Notes: a model not told the origin generated them from the letters alone. DNA of 34,507 nt from Paraburkholderia sp. (GCF_026225065.1 NZ_JAMFSB010000042.1:1-34507), one strand, 5' to 3'; positions 16,902 through 26,004 are shown, counted from the stretch's first letter. A program made the numbers and translations.

Positions 16902-16988
16902 TTAGATGCGGGAAGCGCGTAGCAGCAGACCTAGCCCGGTAGAGCGGGCTAGTAGTAGGAGGGATAGCAGGGTCTGTGCGGCGAACAT
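16902..16988 (-). CDS. leuL: Leucine-rich leader peptide of leuA (attenuator)
   Basis: A 28-residue frame with ten leucines (positions 7, 8, 10-13, 19, 21-23), including runs of four and of three. Six of the ten use CTA, a rare codon in GC-rich genomes, which suits a ribosome that must stall when charged tRNA-Leu is scarce. It is followed on the same strand by leuA, 118 bases on. Inside the coding part, AGCCCG and CGGGCT (16933-16950) form a hairpin, and a second stem at 16838-16860 completes the attenuator. No Shine-Dalgarno precedes the ATG. A TTGACT at 17019-17024 with TATTAC at 16993-16998 would start transcription at about the ATG, so leaderless translation is possible. Start assignment is inferred. 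Confidence 0.72.
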   Translation of the reverse strand: MFAAQTLLSLLLLARSTGLGLLLRASRI

Positions 16989-17067
16989 GGGCGTAATAGG
17001 ATCACAAACGGCATGGTGAGTCAAGCGGCGTTTGCTTACGAGGCATCGCCGGCTGGCTCTGCCGCCA

Positions 17068-17745
17068 TCATTGCCCCGCGGTATTGCCGAGCGGCCGGGC
17101 GGCCAGCTCTTTCAGCGCCGACCAGCAGTTGTTGTAACCCATGCGCAGGATCATCAGGCCGATCACGCCGGCCGCGACGTGATCGAGCATCGGCAGGCCG
17201 GCCATGCTGCCGAGAATGCCCATCACGGCAACCAGCGCCGATACGGCGTCGAGTCTGGCGTGCCAGGCACTGGCGAGCAGAACGCCAGAATGGGTTCGTT
17301 GCGCCACCGACCGCATATAGCGGAACAGCGTTTCCTTGGCGAACATGACGAAGACCGCGACCACGAGCGCGCTTGCGCGCACGCTGGTGCTGACGGTGAG
17401 GATCGTGGCGGGCCCGATGCTATGCCACAGCATCTCGCCGGCGGTACCGACCAGCAGCACACCGATGACAAGCGTCGCGAGCGATGCATGGAAGCCGCCG
17501 TCGGTGCTGGGAGCACGCCGGCCGGAGGCGGCGGCCGCGCCGAGAAACAGCACGGCGATGACGACGCCGTCGGCGGCGAGATCGCTGAGTGTATGGATGC
17601 CGTCAGCCACCAGGCCGTCGGAATGCGCGAACAGGCCAATGACAATCTGCATGGTCATCAGCACGGCATTCAACACCGCGCTCATATAAGCGGCTTTGAA
17701 GGAACTGCCGCGTGACTGTTGGGGACGCTCTGACGGCGATGTCAT
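17068..17745 (-). CDS. Cation diffusion facilitator (CDF) transporter, short form
   Basis: A 225-residue membrane protein of the CDF family (Zn/Fe/Co/Ni efflux by proton exchange). The metal-site helices show DGLVADGIHTLSDLAADGVV (HxxxD) and SAWHARLDAVSALVAVMGI (HxxxD), matching helices 2 and 5. Five to six membrane helices are visible. The usual C-terminal cytoplasmic domain (about 80 residues) is nearly absent, as the protein ends soon after helix 6, so it is short against the usual 290-310. ATG 17745 is preferred; a TTG at 17781 in the same frame would add 12 residues, and neither has a good Shine-Dalgarno. Metal unknown. Confidence 0.85.
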   Translation of the reverse strand: MTSPSERPQQSRGSSFKAAYMSAVLNAVLMTMQIVIGLFAHSDGLVADGIHTLSDLAADGVVIAVLFLGAAAASGRRAPSTDGGFHASLATLVIGVLLVGTAGEMLWHSIGPATILTVSTSVRASALVVAVFVMFAKETLFRYMRSVAQRTHSGVLLASAWHARLDAVSALVAVMGILGSMAGLPMLDHVAAGVIGLMILRMGYNNCWSALKELAARPLGNTAGQ

Positions 17746-17871
17746 TGGGGGGACGGTTTCGAGTGATTTCGAGTAGTGCAAGCAAACTAACCGTCCAACG
17801 TTGCGGGGATGTGACAGGTGGAGCGTGGCGGCAGACTGCTGCCCGGCCCACGCTTACGTCTCAGACCACGC

Positions 17872-19302
17872 TCACGACGCGTCCTGGCGCCGCGATCCTC
17901 CACCGACGCTTTGCCCCGCGTTGTGTTCCAGTTGCCAGTAACCCCAAACCGACGCCAGCGTCAGCAATCCGGCGCAGAGAAAGGCGATGCGGAAGTCATC
18001 GAGCGTAAAGACATGCCCTGAGATCTCGCCGTTGAACACGGCAGCACCGCGCAACGCCACCGCGCCGAAGGCAATGCCGAGGCCGATCGTCATTTGCGCC
18101 GCCGCGCTCCACAGCGTGCTCGCGGCGCTCATCTGCGGCTGAGCGACGTCTGCGTAGGCGAGGGTGGCGAGCGTCGAGAACTGCATCGAGCGCGCCACGC
18201 CGTACGCGAATATCACAATCAGCACCCAGGCGAGCGGCGACTCCGGCGTCAGCAGGCCGCAGACGATCGTGAAGACGCCTGCCACGGCGACGTCGATGAT
18301 CGACACCGTGCGGAAGCCGTAGCGCTGCAGGATGCGCGTGGTCAACGCCTTCATGCCCAGGTTGCCGAGCGCGCTCGCCAGCAGCAACAGCCCCGACTTG
18401 AACGCGGACAGGCCGAAGCCGATCTGGAACAGCAGCGGCATCAGATACGGCACCGCGCCGATGCCGATGCGCGTGAACGAGCCGGTTACCACCGTCACCG
18501 AGAAAGTGGGAATCTTGAGCGTCGACACGTCGATCAGCGGATGCGGGTGACGCTGTGCATGCCGGAATGCGATGAAGCCGACCACCAGACCCGCCGCCAT
18601 GACCGCGCCAGCCACCCATGGATTCTTGCCGGGCTGGCTGGCGAGCTCGGCGCCGTAAAGGATCGCGGTGAGGGTGGCCGCGCTCAGCAGCAGGCCGACG
18701 AGATCGAGCGGCCGGCGTTCGCTGCCTTTCAGGTTCGGCACCAGTGCGACGACCGCGGCCATCACCGCGATGCCGAACGGCACGTTCAGCAGAAAGATCC
18801 AGCGCCAGTTCGCATAAGTCGTGATGAAACCGCCGATCGGCGGCCCGACCACTGGCGCGACGATCGCCGGCCACGTAATGGTGGAGATAGCCTGCATCAG
18901 GCGGCTTTTCTCGGTGCTGCGCACCACGATCAGCCGGCCGACAGGCACCATCATCGCGCCGCCCATCCCTTGCAACAGGCGCGCGGCGGTGAATTCCGTC
19001 ACGTTTTGCGACATCCCGCACAACACCGAGGCGACCGTAAACACGCCGATCGCGCTAAAGAAGACCGTGCGCGATCCGCACCGGTCGGCGACCCAGCCGC
19101 TTACCGGGATGAAAATCGCCAGCGCCAGCATGTAGGCGGTCATGCCAAGGCTGAGGCTATTCGGACCCACGCCGAACGAACGCGCCATCTGCGGCAGGGC
19201 CGTGGCGATCACCGTGGTGTCCAGATACTCCATGAAGAAGGTCGCCGCGACGATATAGGGCAACCAGCCGACGAAGCCGGGGCGTTTCTGGGTCTCGGTC
19301 AT
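17872..19302 (-). CDS. DHA2-family MFS exporter (EmrB-like)
   Basis: A 476-residue 14-helix drug:proton antiporter. Helix 1 has YLDTTVIATALPQMARSFG, the loop between helices 2 and 3 has GWVADRCGSRTVF (motif A), and helix 5 has APVVGPPIGGFITTYANWRWIFLLNVPFG (motif C). The start is taken at ATG 19302 (METQK-like start MTETQKRPGF), because the extra 31 residues of the longer frame do not look like MFS sequence. It is divergent from ahpC across a 203-bp AT-rich region, so the two could share control. No fusion protein or regulator is adjacent, so the substrate is unknown. It is distinct in sequence from the exporter at 11338. Confidence 0.9.
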   Translation of the reverse strand: MTETQKRPGFVGWLPYIVAATFFMEYLDTTVIATALPQMARSFGVGPNSLSLGMTAYMLALAIFIPVSGWVADRCGSRTVFFSAIGVFTVASVLCGMSQNVTEFTAARLLQGMGGAMMVPVGRLIVVRSTEKSRLMQAISTITWPAIVAPVVGPPIGGFITTYANWRWIFLLNVPFGIAVMAAVVALVPNLKGSERRPLDLVGLLLSAATLTAILYGAELASQPGKNPWVAGAVMAAGLVVGFIAFRHAQRHPHPLIDVSTLKIPTFSVTVVTGSFTRIGIGAVPYLMPLLFQIGFGLSAFKSGLLLLASALGNLGMKALTTRILQRYGFRTVSIIDVAVAGVFTIVCGLLTPESPLAWVLIVIFAYGVARSMQFSTLATLAYADVAQPQMSAASTLWSAAAQMTIGLGIAFGAVALRGAAVFNGEISGHVFTLDDFRIAFLCAGLLTLASVWGYWQLEHNAGQSVGGGSRRQDAS

Positions 19303-19505
19303 CAAGGTCCGTGTGCGAGGAAATAGTAGAAAACTAGAAGTATTGCTGAAGACGGCCAAAACCTGCATCCCCGGGCTGGAGATTTCTGCGTGCACGAATA
19401 GTCAAATTCAATGATGACGATTTAAACAATCAACTTTTTCTATTAAGTGAATCCAGACATACTGTTATCACTTTCTCAACCACGTACCAAAAGAGGACGC
19501 ATCAG
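19303..19505. promoter_or_regulatory. Divergent control region, exporter/ahpC
   Basis: AT-rich spacer between divergent genes. A degenerate OxyR-like array runs 19398-19434: ATAG-N7-CAAT-N7-ATTT-N7-CAAC against the consensus ATAG-N7-CTAT-N7-ATAG-N7-CTAT. Spacing is right and the first element is perfect, but the later elements match poorly. OxyR control of ahpC is well known in proteobacteria; this exact site is only a suggestion. Confidence 0.35.
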
Positions 19506-20069
19506 ATGCCGATCATCAACAGCCAGATCAAACCTTTCAAGGCAACCGCTTACCACAATGGCGACTTTCAGACCGTTACCGACGAAACCCTGAAGGGCAA
19601 GTGGTCGGTCGTCGTGTTTTACCCGGCTGACTTCACTTTTGTTTGCCCGACTGAACTGGGCGACCTGGCCGATCGTTATGCCGAATTTCAGAAGCTCGGC
19701 GTGGAGATCTACAGCGTGTCGACCGATACGCACTTCACCCACAAGGCATGGCACGACACGTCGGACACGATCCAGAAGATCAAGTATCCGATGATCGCCG
19801 ATCCGACACTGGCAATCTCGCGCAACTTCGACGTGCTGATCGAAGAGGAAGGCCTGGCCCTGCGCGGTACCTTTGTGATCAACCCGGAAGGCGAGATCAA
19901 GCTGTGCGAAGTTCACGACAACGGTATTGGCCGTGACGCCGGCGAACTGCTGCGCAAGGTGCAGGCCGCGCAGTACATCGCAGCGCACCCGGGTGAAGTT
20001 TGCCCCGCCAAGTGGACGCCGGGCGCCGACACGCTGACCCCGTCGCTCGACCTGATCGGCAAGATCTAA
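19506..20069 (+). CDS. ahpC: Alkyl hydroperoxide reductase peroxiredoxin AhpC
   Basis: A 187-residue typical 2-Cys peroxiredoxin reducing hydrogen peroxide and organic hydroperoxides. The peroxidatic Cys47 lies in [11 protein letters not shown] and the resolving Cys166 in [10 protein letters not shown], at the same residue numbers as in enteric AhpC (187 residues). AGAGGA just upstream supports the ATG. ahpF, its reductase, follows 171 bases later on the same strand, forming the standard cytoplasmic AhpCF system. Confidence 0.98.
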   Translation: MPIINSQIKPFKATAYHNGDFQTVTDETLKGKWSVVVFYPADFTFVCPTELGDLADRYAEFQKLGVEIYSVSTDTHFTHKAWHDTSDTIQKIKYPMIADPTLAISRNFDVLIEEEGLALRGTFVINPEGEIKLCEVHDNGIGRDAGELLRKVQAAQYIAAHPGEVCPAKWTPGADTLTPSLDLIGKI

Positions 20070-20240
20070 GCCCTCCCGCTTAGCTTAGCCTCATCGCAGT
20101 ACACGCCGCTCGCTGGCGTCTCACCGTGTGGACCGTATCACGCGCATTGCCGCTTCATGTGCATACGGCCCGCACGCCTCCTCGCCACGCAATGTGGGTG
20201 GCGCCCGGAGCCCAACCCTCGTCACGGAATTCGAATAACC

Positions 20241-21836
20241 ATGCTGGATGCCAATCTCAAGACTCAGTTGAAATCGTACCTGGAAAAGGTTAGCCGGCCG
20301 ATCGAGATCGTGGCCTCGCTCGACGACGGCGCCAAATCGCAGGAACTGCTTGCATTGCTGAACGACATCGCGACGCTGTCGGCGCGCGTCAGCGTGATCG
20401 AGCGGCGCGGCGACGCAGAGCGCAAGCCTTCGTTCTCAATCGGCGAGCCGGGCAAGGACACGGGCATCCGCTTTGCCGGCATCCCGATGGGACATGAATT
20501 TACGTCGCTGGTACTGGCACTGCTGCAGGTGGGCGGCCACCCGGTCAAGCTCGACGACGCGGTGATCGAACAGATCCGCGAACTCGACGGCGACTACCAG
20601 TTTGAAACCTATTTTTCGCTGACATGCCAGAACTGCCCGGAAGTCGTGCAGGCGCTGAACGTGATGGCGCTGATCAACCCGCGCATCCGCCACGTGGCGA
20701 TTGACGGCGGGGTGTTCCCGAACGAAGTGGAAGCACGCCAGATCATGGCCGTGCCGACGATGTTCCTGAACGGCGAAGTGTTCGGCCAGGGCCGTAGCGG
20801 CGTGAAGGAAATTCTCGCCAAGCTCGATACCGGTGCCGGTGCGCGTGCAGCCAAAGAACTGGCGAAGAAGCCGGTATTCGACGTGCTGATCGTCGGTGGC
20901 GGCCCTGCAGGCGCTGCGGCGGCGATCTACGCGGCACGCAAGGGCATCAAGACGGGCGTGGTGGCGGAACGCTTCGGCGGGCAGGTGCTGGACACGCTTG
21001 CGATTGAAAATTTCGTCTCCGTTCAGGAGACCGAAGGACCGAAGTTCGCCACGGCGCTCGAACAGCACGTGAAGAGCTACGAAGTGGACATCATGGATGT
21101 GCAGCGGGCCGAAGCGCTGGTTCCGGGTCGCATCAACGAAGTGCGCCTGGCAAGCGGCGCGGTGCTGAAGGCGAAGACAATCGTGCTTGCCACCGGTGCG
21201 CGCTGGCGCGAAATCAACGTGCCGGGTGAGCGCGAGTACCGCAACCACGGCGTGGCCTACTGCCCGCACTGCGATGGCCCGCTGTTCAAGGGCAAGCGCG
21301 TCGCGGTGATCGGCGGCGGCAACTCGGGCGTGGAAGCGGCAATCGATCTGGCCGGTATCGTACGCGAAGTCACGCTGATCGAATTCGGCGCGCAACTGCG
21401 GGCTGACGAAGTGCTGCAACGCAAGCTGCGCAGCCTCGCCAATGTGACGATTGTGACCCAGGCGCAGACCACCGAGATCACCGGCGACGGCAAGAAGGTC
21501 AACGGACTCGTCTATAAGGATCTGCGCTCGGGCGAAACGAAGCAGGTCGAACTGGAAGGTGTGTTCGTGCAGATCGGTCTCGTGCCGAACACCGAATGGT
21601 TGAAGGGCACAGTCGAATTGTCGAAGCACGGCGAGATCGTCGTCGATGCGCGCGGCGCGACTTCGGTGCCGGGCGTATTCGCGGCCGGCGACGTGACGAC
21701 GGTGCCGTTCAAGCAGATCGTCATCGCCGTGGGCGAGGGCGCGAAGGCATCGCTTTCCGCCTTCGATCACCTGATTCGCAATAGCGCGGATGACGAAGTG
21801 GAGGTCGAGGAAGCTGCGGCGCTCGTGGAGGCCTAA
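20241..21836 (+). CDS. ahpF: Alkyl hydroperoxide reductase flavoprotein subunit AhpF
   Basis: A 531-residue flavoprotein passing electrons from NADH to AhpC. The N-terminal tandem thioredoxin-like domain carries Cys129 and Cys132 in LTCQNCPEV, the same numbering as E. coli AhpF. The thioredoxin-reductase-like part has the FAD loop GGGPAG at 219-224, the redox pair Cys341/Cys344 in YCPHCDGP, the NAD loop [11 protein letters not shown], and the late FAD motif GVFAAGDVT. The ATG at 20241 is preferred over an upstream in-frame start because homologous sequence starts at [14 protein letters not shown]. The C-terminus has an acidic extension ([15 protein letters not shown]). Co-transcription with ahpC is likely; the unit ends at the terminator at 21904. 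Confidence 0.97.
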   Translation: MLDANLKTQLKSYLEKVSRPIEIVASLDDGAKSQELLALLNDIATLSARVSVIERRGDAERKPSFSIGEPGKDTGIRFAGIPMGHEFTSLVLALLQVGGHPVKLDDAVIEQIRELDGDYQFETYFSLTCQNCPEVVQALNVMALINPRIRHVAIDGGVFPNEVEARQIMAVPTMFLNGEVFGQGRSGVKEILAKLDTGAGARAAKELAKKPVFDVLIVGGGPAGAAAAIYAARKGIKTGVVAERFGGQVLDTLAIENFVSVQETEGPKFATALEQHVKSYEVDIMDVQRAEALVPGRINEVRLASGAVLKAKTIVLATGARWREINVPGEREYRNHGVAYCPHCDGPLFKGKRVAVIGGGNSGVEAAIDLAGIVREVTLIEFGAQLRADEVLQRKLRSLANVTIVTQAQTTEITGDGKKVNGLVYKDLRSGETKQVELEGVFVQIGLVPNTEWLKGTVELSKHGEIVVDARGATSVPGVFAAGDVTTVPFKQIVIAVGEGAKASLSAFDHLIRNSADDEVEVEEAAALVEA

Positions 21837-21903
21837 GTTTTCTTCGTGAGCGGCTGGCGGTCCTGACTGGACTGACGAAGACCAGCCACTATCTGTTGCA
21901 TTG

Positions 21904-21939
21904 CAATGAAGCCCGCTTTTGTGCGGGCTTCATTGTTTT
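21904..21939 (+). terminator. Strong intrinsic terminator after ahpF
   Basis: A perfect 13-bp stem, CAATGAAGCCCGC at 21904-21916 with GCGGGCTTCATTG at 21923-21935, closes a six-base loop and is followed by TTTT. It lies 67 bases after the ahpF stop and ends the ahpCF transcript. Confidence 0.9.
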
Positions 21940-22208
21940 CGGTTGCCGCATCGAAAGCGGATGACATTTGCGGTATCGCGGGACATCTATACACCCGTTT
22001 CATTCACACGCTTGACGCAGGCCACCGCGGGCGCGGTCGGCGCCGCTTTGTTTGGAGCCCGTCGCCTGGATTCAATTCTTGGCGAAGTGGCTCGTCTCAC
22101 CATATAAATCTGTGAATCGAAGCAGACCTTTCGCGGCAATCAGCCGTGCGCGTTCCAACGCGTGCGTGCGCGGTCGAGGATGAAGGGCAATATAAAAGGA
22201 GACTGACG
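21940..22208. other. Spacer between ahpF terminator and alkB
   Basis: No gene seen. TATAAA near 22103 could be part of an alkB promoter. The alkB Shine-Dalgarno AAGGAG is at 22196-22201. Confidence 0.4.
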
Positions 22209-23375
22209 ATGGCATCTTCGCAAGCGGCGCCCGCGAGTTGGGTCGACGGCAAACGCTACCTCTGGTTGCTCGGTGCGCTAACCATCACGTTGCCGCTGCA
22301 CGCAGCCAATCTTGCGCTGCTCACGGGCTGGCATATCTTCTGGTGGTTTGGTCCGATCTTTGTGTTCGGCATTATCCCAGTGCTCGATTACGCGATTGGC
22401 GACGACCCCAGCAATCCGCCCGAGGAAGTGGTGCTCATGCTTGAGCGCGAGCGCTATTACCGGCGCGTCGTCTATCTCGCTACCTTCGTCGAATACGTCT
22501 CGTTCTTCGGCGCAGTGTGGATCGTCGGAACGCATGCGCTCGCGTGGTACGACTACCTGGGGTTTGCGCTCTCGCTCGGTGCGGCGACCGGAGTGTCGAT
22601 TAATACTGCTCACGAACTCGGTCACAAGACCGACCGCTTCGAGCGCTGGCTGGCGAAGGTCACGCTGGCGCCGGTTGCCTATGGACACTTCTTCGTCGAA
22701 CACAACCGCGGTCATCATGTGCGGGTGGCGACACCGCCCGATCCGGCCAGCGCACGCTATGGCGAGTCGTTCTGGGCGTTCTTGCCGCGTACGGTGCTCG
22801 GCAGCATTTCATCAGCGTGGCGGCTCGAAAAAGAGCGGCTCGCGCGCAGCGGTCATTCGCATTGGAGTTGGCGCAACGAGGTATTGCATGCGTGGGCGAT
22901 GACTGCGTTGCTATGGGGCGCGATGATCGTTCTATTCGGCAAGGTCGTGATTCCGTTCCTGCTGATCCAGGCGATATACGGCGCCTCGCTGCTCGAAGTC
23001 GTCAATTATCTCGAGCACTACGGATTAGGCCGCAAGCAGTTGCCGAGCGGCAAATATGAGCGTTGCGGCCCTGAGCATTCGTGGAACAGCAATCGCGTTG
23101 TCACCAACCTGTTTCTTTATCAACTGCAGCGCCATGCGGATCATCACGCCAATCCGACGCGCTCGTTTCAGGCACTGCGTCACTTCGAAGGCGCACCGCA
23201 ATTACCGTCCGGTTACGCGACGATGATCATGGTGGCTTATGTGCCACCGCTCTGGTTCCGCGTGATGAATCCGCGTGTGGTCGCGCATTATCACGGCAAT
23301 ATGGAGCAGTCCAATATCAGACCCGCAATTCGCGAAAGCGTGCTGGCAGAATTTTCTGGAGCGGGAATGACTTGA
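22209..23375 (+). CDS. alkB: AlkB-type alkane 1-monooxygenase (membrane di-iron)
   Basis: A 388-residue integral membrane hydroxylase that oxidises terminal methyl groups of medium-chain alkanes with O2, using electrons from rubredoxin. All histidine boxes are visible: HELGH at 135-139, EHNRGHH at 164-170 and LQRHADHH at 306-313, plus the AlkB-specific NYLEHYGLGRK at 266-276 that separates it from xylene monooxygenase and desaturases. Six membrane helices fit the hydrophobic stretches. AAGGAG eight bases upstream fixes the ATG at 22209. No rubredoxin, rubredoxin reductase or AraC/GntR-type alk regulator is in the window, so electron partners are encoded elsewhere. Some AlkB-like proteins act on other substrates; alkane is the default. 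Confidence 0.94.
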   Translation: MASSQAAPASWVDGKRYLWLLGALTITLPLHAANLALLTGWHIFWWFGPIFVFGIIPVLDYAIGDDPSNPPEEVVLMLERERYYRRVVYLATFVEYVSFFGAVWIVGTHALAWYDYLGFALSLGAATGVSINTAHELGHKTDRFERWLAKVTLAPVAYGHFFVEHNRGHHVRVATPPDPASARYGESFWAFLPRTVLGSISSAWRLEKERLARSGHSHWSWRNEVLHAWAMTALLWGAMIVLFGKVVIPFLLIQAIYGASLLEVVNYLEHYGLGRKQLPSGKYERCGPEHSWNSNRVVTNLFLYQLQRHADHHANPTRSFQALRHFEGAPQLPSGYATMIMVAYVPPLWFRVMNPRVVAHYHGNMEQSNIRPAIRESVLAEFSGAGMT

Positions 23376-23497
23376 GATTTCTGTTCGCCATTTGCGAAAC
23401 GGCCAAACGTTTGCGCCGTAGAGGCCATATTTACCGATTAAAAAAAGAGGCCAAAGCCGCACAAGGCTTAGACGTGGTCAATAAATTTATCGCTTAA
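23372..23497 (+). CDS. Possible 41-residue basic protein overlapping alkB stop
   Basis: A TTG overlapping the alkB stop (TTGA, 23372-23375) opens a 41-residue basic frame (starts MRFLFAICETAKRLRRRG, ends VVNKFIA). GGAG about ten bases upstream and the overlap would allow translational coupling to alkB. Codon use is more AT-rich than neighbours and I recognise no family. It could be chance. Confidence 0.25.
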   Translation: MRFLFAICETAKRLRRRGHIYRLKKEAKAAQGLDVVNKFIA

Positions 23498-23778
23498 GAA
23501 ATTCGCTGCGCTGCCGAAAACAGAGCTATTAACCGGGTGGAACATTTCCCCGTGCGTCGGGGAAATCCTGGGTTCGAGCAAACCGGGAATGCGCTGCTAC
23601 ATGCACTCGGCGCAGGACAATCAGGCTTGCACCAATCAAGAACATAGAATCTCTCCAGAGAGGCGCAGCCACGCGCGCCTGCTCCGGTGCGGATTATCGA
23701 GAGGGGCACAGCTACGCTGAACGAAATGTCCGGCGTGGACGTGCAGCAGTTTAAATCCGCGTTTGAAACGGAGAGGCC
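23498..23778. other. Intergenic region before motA with a hairpin
   Basis: A perfect 9-bp stem at 23544-23566 (ATTTCCCCG with CGGGGAAAT, loop TGCGT) without a U-run; a possible end for the alkB transcript. No gene is seen up to motA. Confidence 0.4.
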
Positions 23779-24648
23779 ATGTTTGTTGCGATCGGATGGG
23801 TATTGGTGTTGGGGTCGGTGATCGGTAGTTTTATCGGTGTAGGAGGGCATCTTCCTGCGCTGGTTCAACCATTCGAACTCCTGTGTATTTTCGGTGCGGC
23901 GATAGGGGCGTTTGTCGTCAGCAATCCGGTCACCACGCTGAAAAAGACGTTCAAGAGTCTGCCTATCTGCTTCAAGGGCGGCGGTTATACGAAAGAGAAA
24001 TATCTTGAACTGATCGCGCTGCTGTTTGAACTGCTACAGAAGGCACGCAAGGAAGGCATGATGTCCCTCGAGGCGGATGTCGAGGCCCCCGAACAAAGCG
24101 CGCTGTTCCAGAAGTATTCGCATGTTCTCCAGGACCATCATCTGCTCGACTTTATCGTCGACTATCTGCGTATGATGTCGAGCGGCAACGTGAATGCGCT
24201 CGAAATGCAGGACCTGATGGACGAGGAACTGGAGACGCATCACGCGGAGGCCTCCGTCGCCGCCAACGCGATCCAGAAGATGGCCGACGGCTTGCCGGCG
24301 TTCGGCATTGTCGCCGCGGTGATGGGCGTGGTGCACACGATGGGCTCGGTGGGAGCCGCGCCTGCGGTGCTTGGCGAGATGATCGCCGGCGCACTGGTGG
24401 GCACCTTCCTTGGCATTCTGCTCGCGTATGGATTCATTGGGCCGCTCGCCGATCTGCTCAATGCGAAGGGACGCGCCGCCGCCAAACCGTTTCAGTGCGT
24501 CAAGACTGTGTTGCTCGCCTCGATGAGCGGCTACGCGCCGCCCGTGGCGGTGGAGTTTGGCCGCAAGGTGCTGTTTACCGCGGATCGGCCGAGCTTCAAG
24601 GAGCTCGAGGACGCCGTGCGCGCCACCAAAATGCCCAAGCCGGCCTGA
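23779..24648 (+). CDS. motA: Flagellar motor stator protein MotA
   Basis: A 289-residue inner-membrane stator subunit forming, with MotB, the proton channel that drives flagellar rotation. It has the MotA/TolQ/ExbB pattern: two N-terminal helices (GWVLVLGSVIGSFI; ELLCIFGAAIGAFVVSNP), a long cytoplasmic loop with the charged torque-generating region (KYLELIALLFELLQKARKEGMMSLE...), and two C-terminal helices (GLPAFGIVAAVMGVVHTMGSVGAAP; GEMIAGALVGTFLGILLAYGFIGPLADLL). GGAGAGG precedes the ATG. motB follows after 21 bases. No flhDC, che or fli genes are nearby, so this is an isolated stator pair. Confidence 0.95.
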   Translation: MFVAIGWVLVLGSVIGSFIGVGGHLPALVQPFELLCIFGAAIGAFVVSNPVTTLKKTFKSLPICFKGGGYTKEKYLELIALLFELLQKARKEGMMSLEADVEAPEQSALFQKYSHVLQDHHLLDFIVDYLRMMSSGNVNALEMQDLMDEELETHHAEASVAANAIQKMADGLPAFGIVAAVMGVVHTMGSVGAAPAVLGEMIAGALVGTFLGILLAYGFIGPLADLLNAKGRAAAKPFQCVKTVLLASMSGYAPPVAVEFGRKVLFTADRPSFKELEDAVRATKMPKPA

Positions 24649-24669
24649 CCGGGATGAGGGAGACGAGCC

Positions 24670-25647
24670 ATGGCTGAGAACCGATCGGGCGGTAGCGCGG
24701 GGGAAGCGTCGGCACCCATCGTGGTGCGGCGTCTGCGTAAGGGTGCGGCACACGAGGCCCATCACGGCGGTGCATGGAAGATTGCCTATGCCGATTTCGT
24801 GACGGCCATGATGGCGTTTTTTCTGCTGATGTGGCTGCTAGGCTCGACCTCGCAGTACGACAAAGAGGGCATCGAAGATTATTTCAACACGCCGCTTTCC
24901 ACCTTGCTGGGTGGCAAGGAAGGCACCGGTGCGGCGCGGCCGAGCGTGGTGCAGGGCGGGGGGCGCGACGCATCGGACAGCCGGCCGGGCGTGGCGCACA
25001 AGAGTCAGGTTCAGCCCGCGCCGCCTACGGTCAGTCCGCCTGCAATGCAGATGGATGCGCAGCGGCTTGCGCAGCTCAAGGCCAAAATCGGTGCATTGAT
25101 CGAGCAGACGCCGTCGTTGCGCGCCTATAGGGAGCAGATTCGTCTGTCGATCACCGACGAAGGTTTGCGCATCGAGATCGTCGATTCGCTGAAGCGGCCG
25201 ATGTTCGCCTCGGGCAGTTCGAAGCTGGAGGACTACGCGCTGACGATCCTGCAGCAGATCGGCGCGTCGCTAAACGACGTGGACAACCGCGTGTCGATTG
25301 CCGGCCATACAGATGCCGTGCCTTATTCGGGCGGTACCGCTGGCTATTCGAACTGGGAGCTTTCCAGCGACCGCGCCAACGCCGCGCGACGCGCGCTGGT
25401 GGCAGGGGGCTTAAGGGAGGACAAACTGCTGCAGGTGCGCGGACTGGCTGACGTGTTGCCATTGGACCGAAACGTCGCCGATGAACCGACCAACCGCCGC
25501 ATCAGCATTCTCGTGTTGAACAACGCCGCGGTGCAGGCATTTTTCCGCGACGGTGGCCGCACCACGGTCGACGAAGCAGCGGCCGCAAGCGGAGTGTTGC
25601 CGGTAGAGCTGACGAAGGAGCAAACCGGCAAGGTCGGCGCGCCGTAA
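24670..25647 (+). CDS. motB: Flagellar motor stator protein MotB
   Basis: A 325-residue partner of MotA. A single N-terminal helix in WKIAYADFVTAMMAFFLLMWLLGS contains the essential proton-binding Asp42 (Asp32 in E. coli). The periplasmic part is a Gly/Pro-rich linker (about 80-130), then an OmpA-like peptidoglycan-binding domain (about 165-290, with IAGHTDAVPYSGG, NWELSSDRANAARRAL and PTNRRISILVL). About 35 residues follow that domain. Co-transcribed with motA. The gene starts 21 bases after motA stops, behind GGGAGACGAG. Confidence 0.95.
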   Translation: MAENRSGGSAGEASAPIVVRRLRKGAAHEAHHGGAWKIAYADFVTAMMAFFLLMWLLGSTSQYDKEGIEDYFNTPLSTLLGGKEGTGAARPSVVQGGGRDASDSRPGVAHKSQVQPAPPTVSPPAMQMDAQRLAQLKAKIGALIEQTPSLRAYREQIRLSITDEGLRIEIVDSLKRPMFASGSSKLEDYALTILQQIGASLNDVDNRVSIAGHTDAVPYSGGTAGYSNWELSSDRANAARRALVAGGLREDKLLQVRGLADVLPLDRNVADEPTNRRISILVLNNAAVQAFFRDGGRTTVDEAAAASGVLPVELTKEQTGKVGAP

Positions 25648-25695
25648 ATGCGTCTAAAAGCCAGGACGGTGATGCGAGATCACCGACCTGGGTGG

Positions 25696-25884
25696 TTACG
25701 CTTCATGTGCTGCCGACGCTTCCTGCTGCGGCACAAACTCATCTGCCTGGGCGGCGCAAACCGCCTCGGCAAAGCGCTGCAACGACAGCAGCGACCCGCT
25801 GACGCTGTGATAGGTTTCACGGCCGATCCGGGCATCGAGCAGAATCTGCAAACCCGCTGCTCTGGCAATTTTCATGATATCCAC
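25696..25884 (-). CDS. Small conserved-looking protein
   Basis: A 62-residue protein starting MDIMKIARAAGLQILLDARIGRETYHSVSGSLLSLQRFAEAV. I recall similar short proteins in Burkholderiaceae (pattern AGLQVLLDGRIGREEYQSVSGS..ALERFA), function unknown; this is from memory. The start is GTG at 25884 with AAGGA six bases upstream (complement of 25891-25895). An internal ATG at codon 4 is the alternative. Convergent with motB and downstream of the pirin gene on the same strand. Confidence 0.65.
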   Translation of the reverse strand: MDIMKIARAAGLQILLDARIGRETYHSVSGSLLSLQRFAEAVCAAQADEFVPQQEASAAHEA

Positions 25885-25985
25885 GGCCGATCCTTTATCA
25901 AGCGGCGTGCAGACTGCATTCCCGCATCGATCAGGTCATCCCTTCAGACGGCGGCATATTGACGGATCGGGCCCACGTATTGGAA

Positions 25986-26004
25986 GTGGCTTCATGGAAG
26001 CCAC
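25986..26004. terminator. Hairpin between pirin gene and small protein gene
   Basis: GTGGCTTC (25986-25993) pairs perfectly with GAAGCCAC (25997-26004) around a three-base loop. It has no strong U-run on either strand. It lies after the pirin stop and may end that transcript. Confidence 0.35.

Noticed and set aside
19398..19434. OxyR tetranucleotide array before ahpC as a firm site
   Set aside because: Only the first ATAG is exact; the remaining three elements match poorly, so it is listed merely as a possibility in the control region.
20436..21770. Minus-strand 444-residue frame opposite ahpF
   Set aside because: His/Arg-rich mirror of the ahpF reading frame; no family resemblance.
23541..23585. 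tRNA-like T-arm sequence (GGGTTCGA) after a hairpin
   Set aside because: No acceptor, D or anticodon arms can be folded around it.
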